DNA from: Bryobacterales bacterium
GTDB taxonomy: Bacteria; Acidobacteriota; Terriglobia; Bryobacterales; Bryobacteraceae
Direction of reading: 5' to 3'
NCBI GenBank assembly: GCA_947467185.1
Contig: CANIHR010000007.1
Span: 1 to 44,782 of the forward strand
Length of the DNA: 44,782 bases
Part shown: positions 21,032 through 30,475 of the stretch, piece by piece
Layout of the letters: every line of letters starts with the position of its first letter
Numbering within the stretch: the first letter of the stretch is position 1
Translations under genes and position numbers: made by a program
Notes under the pieces: model-generated
What the model was told of the DNA's origin: nothing
What the model saw: only the letters and a program-made list of their open reading frames with translations
Database searches by the model: none

Positions 21032-23092
21032 ATGAGTTTCACAGCATCGCGCGCCACTCAGGTGCGCAAGGGTATTCTCAAGCTCCTGGAGATCCGGGAT
21101 TCGGACATCCGCATCCTCACTTTGGAGCAATGCCGCGACGCGGCGGATAAAGGTCTTCACGCGGGCGGCGCGTTTTCCGCAATTGTCCCGCTGGTTTCGC
21201 TGTACTACGGCGGTTTCCTCGACATTGACGTCGAGAACCCCACAAAGCGTGGCCAGGATATGTTCACGCTCAGCAAGGGCCATGCCGTGGCGGCAATGGC
21301 GTCGATCTATGCCGACCTCGGTTACTTCGACCGTGCGCTGCTGAAGGGTTCGCGTTCTTACGCCAGTATCCTCAACGGACACCCCGGTCCGGTGCTTCCC
21401 GGCGTTCACATCGCGACCGGCCCCATGGGTCAGGGCATTGCGGTGGCACAGGGTTTTGCCATCGCTGGCCAGACCAGTCCGCGTTTCGATTCCTACGCTC
21501 TCTGTGGCGACGGCGAACTGCAGGAGGGCCCCGTCTGGGAAGCCGTCATGTTCGCCGGCCAGAAGAAGCTGGATAACTTCTGCGTAATGGTGGACCAGAA
21601 CAATGGCCAGCTAGACATGGCCAACCGCATGGTCTTCCCGACGCCAAATCTGGAGGCCGTATTCGCGTCGTTCGACTGGAACGTGCACAGCTGTGACGCC
21701 ACCCAGTACAGCTCTGTTTTCGACGCCCTCGACCAGTTCCGTAACGGTGTTCGCAACGGCAAGCCGACCGCGATCATTTGCCATACCTCCAAGGGTCACG
21801 GCGCGTTTTCCGATTCCCTGAACAAGCACAAAGTCACCGGGTCTGACGCGGTTCTGAAGATCGAGCTGCAGTTGCAGGCCGACCAGCGTGCGGCCCGTGC
21901 GGCCGACTTTGACCGCTATGCCCGCAGCTGTGACAAGAGTGCGCACGAAGAACTGTTGAGCATCGCCGAGCACATGGGCCTCAGCGTGGCCGGCGGATTC
22001 TCCGCGAAGATTGGCCCGGTCCGGACGAAGCGCGCCGAGCCACGCAACAAGCAGATCTGCTACGACGCTTCGCTGCTGCCGAAGCTCGACCCGAAGAAGG
22101 AATACGCCGCGCAGGACATGGTCGTCGCGGCGATGAAGGTCTTCGCCCGCGACCCGCGTGTCATCTCGGTCGATTCCGATCTGGGCACCACCAGCGGGCT
22201 GGAAGCCGGCGTCGCGGCTGTGGACCAGAAGCGCGCCCTCAACGTCGGAGTCGCCGAAGCCAACATGATGAACCTCGGCGAGGCATTTGCTGCGCTGGGT
22301 TACAACGCGTGGGTCAGCACCTTCTGCCCCTTCTTCGACTGGAAGGTGATGCGACGTATCGCCGTCGGCCACCAGGAGCGGCTGGAAGCCATTGCAGACC
22401 CCAACAGCTGGCTCAGTGAAGGCCATGGCCTCGACCTGACGTACCTCGCCACCGCGCCCAATTTCGAAACCCGCACTAACGGTGCCACCCACATGGGTAA
22501 CGACGACATCACCATCTTCGATGGCATGGCCCATCTGAAGATCATCGATGTCTCCTGCCCCGAGCAGTTACTCGGCATCATGAAGTGGATCATGGCCGGC
22601 AACAAGGGCATCACTTACGTTCGTGTGATGCGCACGGGTTCGCCTGTCCTGTATCCCGCCGGTTACGAATTCGAATTCGGCAAGGCTTCCGTGGTCCGTG
22701 AATCGGCCACTGATACCGCTGTGATCGTCAGTTCGGGCCGCGGCGTTCACGAAGCTCTCGCTACGGCGGATCGCTGCGCAGCGAAAGGCATCGGCGTCAC
22801 CGTAATCGACATGCCTTCGGTTGATGAGGAGTGCCTCCTCAGTCTGTGCGATTCCGAGAAGGTTGTCGTCTTCGCCGAGCAGAACAACGGCTATCTTTGG
22901 AACAGCTTTATCCGAGCCGCGGCAAAGCATCGCAAAGCGTGGGCCGAACGCCTGCGCGTCCTGTCCATCAATACGCTCGATAAGAACGGTGACGAACAGT
23001 TCATCCACTCGGGAACTTACGAGGAACTGCTCGACGCCTTCCAGCTTTCCCCGGCGCACCTCGCGCAGATCATTCTCGATAAGGTCGGCTAA
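21032..23092 (+). CDS. Transketolase-like thiamine-diphosphate enzyme (both halves in one chain)
   Basis: A 686-residue ThDP enzyme. The N-terminal PP domain has the GDGELQEGPVWEA...DQNN metal/diphosphate motif, SKGHAVAAMASIYADLGY and NGHPGPVLPGVHIATGPMGQ. The Pyr domain (from about 345) has VISVDSDLGTTSGLEAG and NVGVAEANMMNLGEAFAALG with the catalytic glutamate, followed by the C-terminal transketolase domain (from about 540). It resembles the split archaeal-type transketolases joined in one chain more than the classic TktA, so the donor and acceptor sugars may differ from the pentose phosphate pathway. It sits between DUF362 and a cupin with gaps of two bases on each side. Confidence 0.9.
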   Translation: MSFTASRATQVRKGILKLLEIRDSDIRILTLEQCRDAADKGLHAGGAFSAIVPLVSLYYGGFLDIDVENPTKRGQDMFTLSKGHAVAAMASIYADLGYFDRALLKGSRSYASILNGHPGPVLPGVHIATGPMGQGIAVAQGFAIAGQTSPRFDSYALCGDGELQEGPVWEAVMFAGQKKLDNFCVMVDQNNGQLDMANRMVFPTPNLEAVFASFDWNVHSCDATQYSSVFDALDQFRNGVRNGKPTAIICHTSKGHGAFSDSLNKHKVTGSDAVLKIELQLQADQRAARAADFDRYARSCDKSAHEELLSIAEHMGLSVAGGFSAKIGPVRTKRAEPRNKQICYDASLLPKLDPKKEYAAQDMVVAAMKVFARDPRVISVDSDLGTTSGLEAGVAAVDQKRALNVGVAEANMMNLGEAFAALGYNAWVSTFCPFFDWKVMRRIAVGHQERLEAIADPNSWLSEGHGLDLTYLATAPNFETRTNGATHMGNDDITIFDGMAHLKIIDVSCPEQLLGIMKWIMAGNKGITYVRVMRTGSPVLYPAGYEFEFGKASVVRESATDTAVIVSSGRGVHEALATADRCAAKGIGVTVIDMPSVDEECLLSLCDSEKVVVFAEQNNGYLWNSFIRAAAKHRKAWAERLRVLSINTLDKNGDEQFIHSGTYEELLDAFQLSPAHLAQIILDKVG

Positions 23093-23094
23093 CT

Positions 23095-23475
23095 ATGCCC
23101 GCACTCCACGAATCTCAGACTGAAGAACTCGACCTGCCCGGACGCCACCTCCGCTGGGTCGCCAACCAGGAACTCATCGGCGCGAAACATTGCTCGTCCT
23201 GTGTGATCCGCGTGGAAGCGGGGCAGACCGTGAAGCCCGCCCACTCACACCCCAACGGCGAAGAGCTGATTTACATCATTAAGGGCACTGGTCGTGTCTG
23301 GATTGAAGGCGAGATTTCGCCGGTCAGCGAAGGCTCCATCGTGCTGTTCCCGCAGGGCCATGTCCACATGCTGCAGAACAACGGAACAGAAGAAATGAAA
23401 GTGGTCTGTTTCTTCTCGCCCGCCACGGATCTGGATAACTACAAGATGTTCCCCGACGTGGAGTTTCCGGCTTAA
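23095..23475 (+). CDS. Cupin-domain protein in the transketolase operon
   Basis: A 126-residue single-domain cupin without signal peptide. The first motif reads HSHPNGEELIYIIKGTGRVW, with the two histidines and the glutamate of the metal site. The second reads PQGHVHMLQNNG, with the last metal histidine. This full ligand set supports a bound metal, as in small sugar isomerases, dioxygenases or sugar-binding sensors. It starts two bases after the transketolase stop. A sugar-phosphate isomerase or a ligand-binding helper for the transketolase would fit the context, but neither is shown. Its stop shares TTAA with the stop of the convergent gene. Confidence 0.87.
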   Translation: MPALHESQTEELDLPGRHLRWVANQELIGAKHCSSCVIRVEAGQTVKPAHSHPNGEELIYIIKGTGRVWIEGEISPVSEGSIVLFPQGHVHMLQNNGTEEMKVVCFFSPATDLDNYKMFPDVEFPA

Positions 23476-24281
23476 TTCGCGGAAGGCCGCGAGACGCGTT
23501 CAATCACCAGGATTTCGACCTTTGACTTGCGGGGCTCCAGCTTCAGCCCCAGGCTCTGCTCGAAGACCGTAAAGACGCTCGGCTTGTCGGGTTCGGAGAT
23601 GGAACCCCAGCCTTCGGTCTCAATCTTATAGAGGCCGGTGATGCCCGTTTCATCGATTACAGACCGATCCATCCAGTTCTCCGCGAACAGCGCAAGGTCG
23701 CTCATATCCACAGCGGGGCCATGCAGACCGCGTCCCTGGCCACCATCCAGATGATGGCAGTAGAGCCCCGAATCCTGGGGCTGCGCGGGACAATCCTTCT
23801 CGGCAATACCCGCTTTTTCCAGCTTCGAACCGCGCTTCGCCGCCACCATCACGTAAGTTGGAATTTCGCGAACCTCAGGCCGGATCACCAGACCAAAGCG
23901 TTCCGCGAGTAACGCCCGCAGCATCACGCGGGTGCGGGCTTCCCGTTCTTTCGCCGAGATACCCGGCGTGAACATCCCCGGGGCGACGGCCTGAATATCG
24001 TACGTTTCCGATTGCACCCAGGCGGGACCACCGGTCAGTCGCGCGGATTGAAACGGCACGTTGTATGCGTTGGCGATAAGCCAGTAAAGCGGCATGTTTG
24101 CCACCGTCAACTGCCCGCTCGGAGAAACGGAAAAGCGAATAGGCCGGTGATTGCCGGCATCGGCAGTCGGCTTGATCGACGCGACTTCAAACGACACGCG
24201 GCCCATGGTTGTCTGAGAAGACGTTTGATCCTGCGCGAACAGGTTCAACGCAGTGAGCGCCAGGGCCGCCAGGGAACGCAT
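23472..24281 (-). CDS. Exported TIGR03435-family protein
   Basis: A 269-residue secreted protein of the TIGR03435 family, which is expanded in Solibacter and relatives and has no known function. The signal peptide covers about 1-16. Family landmarks are present: FEVASIKPTAD at the mature N-terminus, NMPLYWLIANAYN, LTGGPAWVQSETYDIQA, MLRALLAERFGLVIR, VIDETGITGLYKIETE, and the closing SLGLKLEPRKSKVEILVIE. Members often occur beside receptors and signalling genes. Its start overlaps the stop of the next TIGR03435 gene upstream (TGATG). It is the last gene of the five-gene operon and converges on the cupin gene with overlapping stops. Confidence 0.9.
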   Translation of the reverse strand: MRSLAALALTALNLFAQDQTSSQTTMGRVSFEVASIKPTADAGNHRPIRFSVSPSGQLTVANMPLYWLIANAYNVPFQSARLTGGPAWVQSETYDIQAVAPGMFTPGISAKEREARTRVMLRALLAERFGLVIRPEVREIPTYVMVAAKRGSKLEKAGIAEKDCPAQPQDSGLYCHHLDGGQGRGLHGPAVDMSDLALFAENWMDRSVIDETGITGLYKIETEGWGSISEPDKPSVFTVFEQSLGLKLEPRKSKVEILVIERVSRPSAN

Positions 24282-25258
24282 CAGTTTTCCGTCGGCATCT
24301 TTTCCAGATGATCGACGATGAGGATCTCAACCGGAGCTTTCTTCGGTTCCAGTTTCAGACCCATCTTCTGCACAGACTGAAACACCGAACCACCGGAAGG
24401 GTCGGAAGCCTCACCCGCCGCCGGAGCCCCCATACCCGGGCCGCCCATCATCATGCCCATACCCGCACCGGAGGCACGAGCCACAGTCATCATGTCGGCC
24501 ATCGTCAGATCCAGAGTCAGCTTGTAGTTGCCCTTCAGTTCCGTCTGGTCCATCACCGGCTTATCGACAAACCGCGTCAGCATCTCAGCGAACGCCGGCA
24601 TCGGGACTCTGGCCAGTTCCATGTGCATCATACCGTCGGAACCCATCTCCACCTTCGCCGCGCCAACTCCACCCGCGCCGGATGTGGTGACGACCGCGCC
24701 ACTGCCAGTCTGCGCCACACGCACATTGGCGCCACCCGCCGAGAACGTCTGCACGCCCTTTTGCGGTGCTGCCGCTTCGGCTTCCGCAGCTTTTGCCGGA
24801 TCAGGATCGGGATCAGCCTCCTTCAGCTTTGCGCCACCCTTACCCACCACCAGTGCATACATCGCCGTTTCCTTCGAGTCGCGGTGGAACTTCAATCCAA
24901 AGCGTTCCGCAAGCAGTGCCTGCAGCATCTCCGGAACCTGCTCCTTCGTTGCGCCCGCCGGGATCTTCGCAGAGATATCGAAGCGCTGCGCGCTCATCCA
25001 GTCCGGGCCCTGCAACTGGTGCTTCTTGATCCTGTACGCCATCATGATCAGGTCGCCCAGTCCGAGGTACCCGATATCCACGCGGGCGCCATCCATCTTC
25101 ATGCCGATGTTGGCCTTGCCGCCCATGATCTTCTGCGGCGTCAGTTGCTCCGCTGGCTTAATCGAAGCCACTTCAAATGCTACCGGCGCGGCGGCCTGAC
25201 CAAACAGTGATGAAGCGGCCAACAGGGCCAGCGTCCAGCGTGCGTTCATAAACTTCAT
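24281..25258 (-). CDS. Exported TIGR03435-family protein with Met/Gly-rich insert
   Basis: A 325-residue second full TIGR03435 protein in the operon. The landmarks are the signal peptide (about 1-22), FEVASIKPAEQ, YLGLGDLIMMAYRI, MSAQRFDISAKIPAG, MLQALLAERFGLKFH and the final GLKLEPKKAPVEILIVDHLE. Compared with its neighbour it carries an Ala/Gly stretch near 150-200 and a methionine-rich tract (MADMMTVARASG, then GMGMMMGGPGMG) before the C-terminal strand. Met-rich tracts can bind copper(I) or be flexible linkers; nothing more can be said. It follows the VWFA-like gene by eight bases. A second possible start (ATG at 25249) would shorten the signal peptide by three residues. Confidence 0.88.
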   Translation of the reverse strand: MKFMNARWTLALLAASSLFGQAAAPVAFEVASIKPAEQLTPQKIMGGKANIGMKMDGARVDIGYLGLGDLIMMAYRIKKHQLQGPDWMSAQRFDISAKIPAGATKEQVPEMLQALLAERFGLKFHRDSKETAMYALVVGKGGAKLKEADPDPDPAKAAEAEAAAPQKGVQTFSAGGANVRVAQTGSGAVVTTSGAGGVGAAKVEMGSDGMMHMELARVPMPAFAEMLTRFVDKPVMDQTELKGNYKLTLDLTMADMMTVARASGAGMGMMMGGPGMGAPAAGEASDPSGGSVFQSVQKMGLKLEPKKAPVEILIVDHLEKMPTEN

Positions 25259-25266
25259 CGTAACGC

Positions 25267-27375
25267 TTACTGCGTTAACACTATGGGAGCCTGCCAGAAC
25301 GCCGCCTTCTGACCAGCCGGGTTCAGCACCGTCACCTGGCAGTCGTACCGGCCCGGAGGCAACTGACTCAGCGACATGCTGAACTTCAGCGGCACCGTCT
25401 TCAGGCGATTCTGCAGACCTTCCGTCACCTGCAACGGCTGCGTCTCAAAGGCCTTCGTCTGCCCGCGATAGAACGTCACGAAGGCCACCAGAGGTTCAAA
25501 CGCCGTGGCGTTCGGCTGGTACGCCTGCAGATAGACGTACATATCTTTGCTTCGCGAGAACACATGCGTCACGTTGGCCAGCAGCTTCTGCCCGTTCTGA
25601 ATCAGCGGGTTCGCGATCGGAGTCTTGCCGTTGTCCTTGCCCGCCGTAAACAACGCGTCGCGCATATCCACCAGCTGACTGCTCAGCACTACCGAACTGA
25701 TCGGAATCCGCTTGTCTTCCTTGTTCAGATTCGGCACCAGAAACTTCGTCATGTAAGTCCCGATACGCCCGGTTTCGTCATCGCGCGCCAGAATTTTTAT
25801 CGTGTAATTCCCCGGCAGCAGAGTGAACCCTGTGTCGTACTGGATGGGCCGCTTCACCAGTTCGGCAGCGGTTTCGCCGGAGAGCTTAATATCCACTTTG
25901 TCGCGGACGTTGCTCACCGTGGTCCCGAACTCGTCCTTCACTTCACCGATGAAATCGATCAGCGTACGTTCCCCGCCCGACTTCTTCACCAGCGCGAGTT
26001 CACTTCCCGGCACCTTAACCGTCACCGGCACAAAGTACTCTGCGCGATTCATCTGGAAGTAATCCACTTCCATGGCCAGCGTCAGTTCAGTGATCGGGTC
26101 GCCCAGCATCAGGGCATCTTCCAGCTGCCGTTCCTTATCCGCCGCCGTGAACTTACTGAACGTCTTACCCGCATAGAAACCCTGCCGGTAATCCAGCTTT
26201 GCGTCCGGCACATTCACCGTGATCTTCACGCGCCGGAACTTACCATCCAGATTCGTCTGATTCGTGTAATACCCCAGAATGTAGTAACTGGAAATCGCCT
26301 GCTGCGCGTTCACGATACCCGCCGCCAGATCGTTGTTATCCAGCAGCGCCTTGCCGCCGGTATCCGCCGCGAGCGAATACATCGTGTCCTGCGACCGCTG
26401 CAGCGCGCCCGTCATCGCCAGCGCCGACTGTCCCGAGTACATGCCCTGACCACCAGGCGAACCCACCGTCGCATCACCCAGCGGCGCCGACGCCACCAGA
26501 CCACGCGCATCCACCGGGAAGAACGACACGTTGGCACGAATCGCCGCATTCACCGTCGCCTGCATCTGCGCTTGGTTGCTCGATCCGCTCAACCGCAGAC
26601 CGCTCGAAAAATACACCAGCGACTTCTTCTCGGTCAGCGTCCCCAGCATCTTCACCGCAGTCTGCAGCGCAGCCAGCTGACGATCCGTATTAAACAGATT
26701 GAACTCCGAATCGTTCTGCCCGAACGCCGTGCCCGTGTCTGCTGTCGTGTCCACTTCGTCAAAGCCCTGACCCTCGCCAACGATCAGCTTTTCAATCGAG
26801 GCTTCCAGCACCATCTTGTCGCCGGTGAAGTCATTCAGCACCTTCACCGCCGCGCCCGTGTACTCCAGAATCGTCGCTTCGTCCGACGCCGTCATCTGCG
26901 TCCGAATAAACTTACGCGCCGAACTCAGCGCGCGAATCTGATCCGGCACGGGCATCGCCGCCATATCGAAATACAGCGCCAGCAAACGATGGTCGCGATG
27001 CCGCAGGTCACCAGGTGTCTCCGGCGTAATCTGCGTCACCGGCACCGAAAGCGTTGTCGGATTCACGGGCTTCGCCGCATCAGCAACAGCCGTCGCGGGA
27101 GCCGCCGGAGCCTTGCTGTCCTCAAATTTCTGGAACTCGGCAAACTGAATCGTCTGCACAATGTTGTTCTCAGTCAGCGTGAAGTCCTTCGGTGTCAGCC
27201 CCTCGATGGGCTTACCGTTCTTGTCCTTCACGAACACCGTTTCAATCACCAGTTGCGTATTGCTCTTGAAGGTGACCACACCTTCCTCAGCGGGAGCGGC
27301 GGGAGGTTTCTGCGCCTGCTGCGCGGTCATCGTCAGCGTAATGAGCAGCAGACCTGCTGTAATGCGTTTCAACAT
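25267..27375 (-). CDS. Exported VWFA-related protein (TIGR03436 type)
   Basis: A 702-residue secreted protein. The signal peptide (about 1-18) is followed by a short Ig-like segment (VFVKDKNGKPIEGLTPKDF, then TLTENNIVQTIQF) and a von Willebrand A-type domain (about 125-370) including LVYFSSGLRLSG and FFPVDARGLVASAP. These are hallmarks of the Acidobacteria-rich TIGR03436 family. The metal-ion site usually written DxSxS reads DMAAM here, so metal-dependent adhesion is doubtful. The C-terminal 330 residues form several beta-sandwich-like modules. It starts two bases after the receptor stop, with GAGG as ribosome site. A role in protein binding at the cell surface or periplasm is plausible. Confidence 0.88.
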   Translation of the reverse strand: MLKRITAGLLLITLTMTAQQAQKPPAAPAEEGVVTFKSNTQLVIETVFVKDKNGKPIEGLTPKDFTLTENNIVQTIQFAEFQKFEDSKAPAAPATAVADAAKPVNPTTLSVPVTQITPETPGDLRHRDHRLLALYFDMAAMPVPDQIRALSSARKFIRTQMTASDEATILEYTGAAVKVLNDFTGDKMVLEASIEKLIVGEGQGFDEVDTTADTGTAFGQNDSEFNLFNTDRQLAALQTAVKMLGTLTEKKSLVYFSSGLRLSGSSNQAQMQATVNAAIRANVSFFPVDARGLVASAPLGDATVGSPGGQGMYSGQSALAMTGALQRSQDTMYSLAADTGGKALLDNNDLAAGIVNAQQAISSYYILGYYTNQTNLDGKFRRVKITVNVPDAKLDYRQGFYAGKTFSKFTAADKERQLEDALMLGDPITELTLAMEVDYFQMNRAEYFVPVTVKVPGSELALVKKSGGERTLIDFIGEVKDEFGTTVSNVRDKVDIKLSGETAAELVKRPIQYDTGFTLLPGNYTIKILARDDETGRIGTYMTKFLVPNLNKEDKRIPISSVVLSSQLVDMRDALFTAGKDNGKTPIANPLIQNGQKLLANVTHVFSRSKDMYVYLQAYQPNATAFEPLVAFVTFYRGQTKAFETQPLQVTEGLQNRLKTVPLKFSMSLSQLPPGRYDCQVTVLNPAGQKAAFWQAPIVLTQ

Positions 27376-27377
27376 CG

Positions 27378-30300
27378 TTAGAACCTCACCCGCATACTCA
27401 ACTGCGTGGACCGCATCGGATTCGCTACCATCGGCAGCCCAAACTGTGCGTTGCCAACCGTCGTGTTCCAGCTGGGGAACCGAACGTTATTCAAAGGATT
27501 CGTCGCATCCAGGCGAACATCCATGCTCAACCGGTCTTTCAACCGGAACGTCCGCGACATCGACGCATTCAGCGTGAACTGCGTCGGCCCGGTAATCGTA
27601 TTCCGCCCCGCGTTGCCCCACTGCCCCAGCACCGGAGTCGTATACGCCGCCGGATTCAGATAGAGACCCGAGGGCGCATCGTAGAGCGAAGCGCCTGTGT
27701 AATCGGGACGAAGCGTGCCGGTGATACCCGTGCCACGCACCGCCGTCGGGAACACCGGAGAAAGCGGAGTCCCCGTGCCAAGATTCAGCTGCGACGTAAT
27801 CGTCCAGTCCTTCACGGCCGTGCCCCGCCAGCCATCCAGCAACGTTCCGCCGCGAACTCCAACGCCCGTGCTGTACTGCGACTGCAACGTCAGGACATGC
27901 CGCTGGTCGAAGTTCGACAAACCTCTTTCTCCGCGCAGATTCAGCCAGTCCTGCGCAATCATCTGGCCACCACCGCCGCGACCGCCCAGAATGCCATTAT
28001 CAATGGCTTTGGAGAACGTGTAGTTCGCCGTCGCCGTGAAGCCGTGGTGCAGCCGCCGGCGCAATTGCAACTGCAGCGCCTCGCGCGTCGAGTTGCCGTT
28101 TGAACTCAGATAGACAAACCCAGCCGGACATGCGGGACACGGATTCGTCGCGCCCGTCGGATAGGTATTCGGAATGAACGACTGCGGTGCCCGCGTTCCT
28201 TTAATTCCAAGGTACGTCGCGGTCATAATCAGCGACGCCGGCAGATCGCGCTGCACCGCCAATGACCACGTATGCGTGTAGCCCAGACGGAAGTCCGGAT
28301 CAATCGCGAAGGTGTTCGCAGTCGTGTTCGGAGACTGCAGGAAACCATTCGCGAGGCTCAGCGGATTCGCCGCCGTATTCTGCACGCTCAGGCTCTTCGA
28401 GAGCGGCGACTGCTGCGCCATCTGCACCGCGATCGACTGATACACCGACGTGTTGTACGTGACACCATACCCCGCGCGAACCACCATCGAATCACCCGCA
28501 ATTGGACGCCACGCCAAACCAATGCGCGGCTGGAATGCGCTCTTCACCGGCTTCACCAGCGAATCCGCGAACGTCTTCCCGGTGAGCGGACCCACCGGCT
28601 TATTCGCTACCACCGGAGCCGCCGCCTTAAAGCCCGGCGTAATATCCAGATTCACCAGACGCCCGTAGTTTTCTGTGATCGGCGAACTGTACTCCCAGCG
28701 TGCGCCAATGTTCAAAGTCAGGCTCGGATTCACGCGCCAGTCGTCCGTCAGATAGGCGTCATACACGGAAGCGCGGAAGTACTTATCCGCATTACCGAAC
28801 GCGATGGAACTCGTGTCCGGCACACCTAACAGGAAACCGCCGAAATCCGACTTAGCCGCCGCCCCGGTAAAGCTAAAGCTGCCGCGCGCATCCTGCTGCC
28901 CCAGATAGTTAAACTGCTGACGCCGGTAGTCGCCACCGTAAGTGAAGTTATGCGGCGAGTGATTCCAATAGATATTCGCCGATGCCGATGACGTCTGAAA
29001 GCGATTTGCAGAATACTGCGCGTCGTACAGTCCCGCATAGCCACTCGAAAAATTCAGATTCGGCGGACCCCAGTTCACGGCCTCCTGGTTATTTCCCACA
29101 ATCCCCGCTTCGGCCGACACGTTGCGCAACCGCGCAAACTGCGGCGTTGTCGTGGTCGACATCCGGTTGAAGTTCAGCTTCCCCGTCAGGAACATCCGCT
29201 GACTGAACCGGTGCGTCCAGTTCGCCGTCACATCAATGCCCGACGATTCCGTACCATCCACAAAGTTGAACAGATTCGGATTCGCGCCCCGTGAATTCTG
29301 ATACCCAAACGTCCCGAACACCTGGTCCGTCCGCCCGATGGATTTCGAAAGCCGCGACTGCAGATTATCCTGATCGCTCGTGCCCCTCAGTGCGGTCTGG
29401 TAGTTATACCGCGAAGAACCGGTGAAGTTTGGCAGCGGATAGAAAGCCGCCAGAGTCTTCGCCGCCTGGCTGATCCGGCTCGTCGGAATCACATTACCCG
29501 GGAACGCATTCCCCGTCGTCGGATCCAGCACCGTGGTACTCATCACGCCCGTGCGTTCCAGCGCGGTCGGCATCAGCGCCGGTTGCACACTCGCCGTCCG
29601 GTTCCGCGCCATCTGATAGGACACAAAGAAATTCGGCGCGTTGTTGGCATTAAACAGATGCGGAATCCGCAGCGGACCGCCCACCTGCGCCGAAGCATTG
29701 ATCCGGTTGTACGCCGGCTTCGCCGTATCCTGCCCCGTCAAACTGAACGACCGCGCATCCAGCGCCGAGTTCCCGAAGATCGCGCCCACATTGCCCGTGT
29801 ACAGTGACCCCGCCCCGCGCCGGTTGTTCCCAAACGCGCCCGACATCCCGAAGTTCGAAGCCGCCGCATTGTTCGCCGACCCGTTGATATTGAAAGCATC
29901 CGCCGCACTCTGCGTTTCGGCGGGCTGGTCGGACTTTGGCTCCTCTGCGGGAGTCGCCGCGGGAGCAGCCCCAGCCGCGCTGGCATTTACCTGAGCTCGC
30001 TTAAAACCACCGGTCTCCGGATTCGCGTTCTGAGCGGGAGCCTTCCCCTTGCCCTTCTTCGAAGTCGTCACCGGAGCCGTCGGGGCCTTCATCGCAGCCG
30101 GTGCCTCAGCTGCCACAGGCGCGGGAGCAGGCGCAGGACTAATCGCCTTAATCTCATCCACCGGCATCAGCTTCAGGTCAATGAGCGGAGCTTCCGCATT
30201 CGCCCCCACCGTGACATCCTGCTTGGCGCTGACAAAGCACAGCATGTCCACCTGCAGGTTCCAGACGCCATCGGCCAGGTCCGGAAACGAGTAGGTGCCG

Positions 30301-30473
30301 TTCATGCCCGTCACGGTACCCACCTTCTTGTCACCCTGCGACGCCGTCACCGTCGCGCCGGGCAGCGGAAGACCCGCGAACCGCACCGTGGCATGGTGTT
30401 CCGAAGCGAAAGCGGGCATAATCAGCGTGGCCGCCAGCAAAATCCGGGTCACTGCCCGACATATACGATTCAT
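27378..30473 (-). CDS. Oar-like TonB-dependent outer-membrane receptor with N-terminal carboxypeptidase-regulatory domain
   Basis: A 1031-residue outer-membrane protein. After a signal peptide (about 1-23), residues 25-100 form a carboxypeptidase-regulatory-like domain (ATVTASQGDKKVGTVTGMNG). Then comes a low-complexity Ala/Pro/Lys linker (about 115-205), a short conserved block (DAFNINGSANN, ALDARSFSLTGQ), GGPLRIPHLF, and a long beta-barrel ending in RVRF with the terminal phenylalanine. A normal plug domain is hard to find; the linker takes its place. The ATG at 30473 was chosen because the signal peptide begins there; extension to 30644 would run through the upstream gene. It is two bases from its neighbours on both sides. 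Import of large or polymeric substrates is typical of relatives, but the ligand is unknown. Confidence 0.87.
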   Translation of the reverse strand: MNRICRAVTRILLAATLIMPAFASEHHATVRFAGLPLPGATVTASQGDKKVGTVTGMNGTYSFPDLADGVWNLQVDMLCFVSAKQDVTVGANAEAPLIDLKLMPVDEIKAISPAPAPAPVAAEAPAAMKAPTAPVTTSKKGKGKAPAQNANPETGGFKRAQVNASAAGAAPAATPAEEPKSDQPAETQSAADAFNINGSANNAAASNFGMSGAFGNNRRGAGSLYTGNVGAIFGNSALDARSFSLTGQDTAKPAYNRINASAQVGGPLRIPHLFNANNAPNFFVSYQMARNRTASVQPALMPTALERTGVMSTTVLDPTTGNAFPGNVIPTSRISQAAKTLAAFYPLPNFTGSSRYNYQTALRGTSDQDNLQSRLSKSIGRTDQVFGTFGYQNSRGANPNLFNFVDGTESSGIDVTANWTHRFSQRMFLTGKLNFNRMSTTTTPQFARLRNVSAEAGIVGNNQEAVNWGPPNLNFSSGYAGLYDAQYSANRFQTSSASANIYWNHSPHNFTYGGDYRRQQFNYLGQQDARGSFSFTGAAAKSDFGGFLLGVPDTSSIAFGNADKYFRASVYDAYLTDDWRVNPSLTLNIGARWEYSSPITENYGRLVNLDITPGFKAAAPVVANKPVGPLTGKTFADSLVKPVKSAFQPRIGLAWRPIAGDSMVVRAGYGVTYNTSVYQSIAVQMAQQSPLSKSLSVQNTAANPLSLANGFLQSPNTTANTFAIDPDFRLGYTHTWSLAVQRDLPASLIMTATYLGIKGTRAPQSFIPNTYPTGATNPCPACPAGFVYLSSNGNSTREALQLQLRRRLHHGFTATANYTFSKAIDNGILGGRGGGGQMIAQDWLNLRGERGLSNFDQRHVLTLQSQYSTGVGVRGGTLLDGWRGTAVKDWTITSQLNLGTGTPLSPVFPTAVRGTGITGTLRPDYTGASLYDAPSGLYLNPAAYTTPVLGQWGNAGRNTITGPTQFTLNASMSRTFRLKDRLSMDVRLDATNPLNNVRFPSWNTTVGNAQFGLPMVANPMRSTQLSMRVRF

Positions 30474-30475
30474 CA

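Noticed and set aside
25564-27381. 605-codon open frame opposite the VWFA-like gene
   Set aside because: The translation is Arg/His/Gln-rich low-complexity sequence typical of antisense frames here; the minus-strand protein has recognisable domains.
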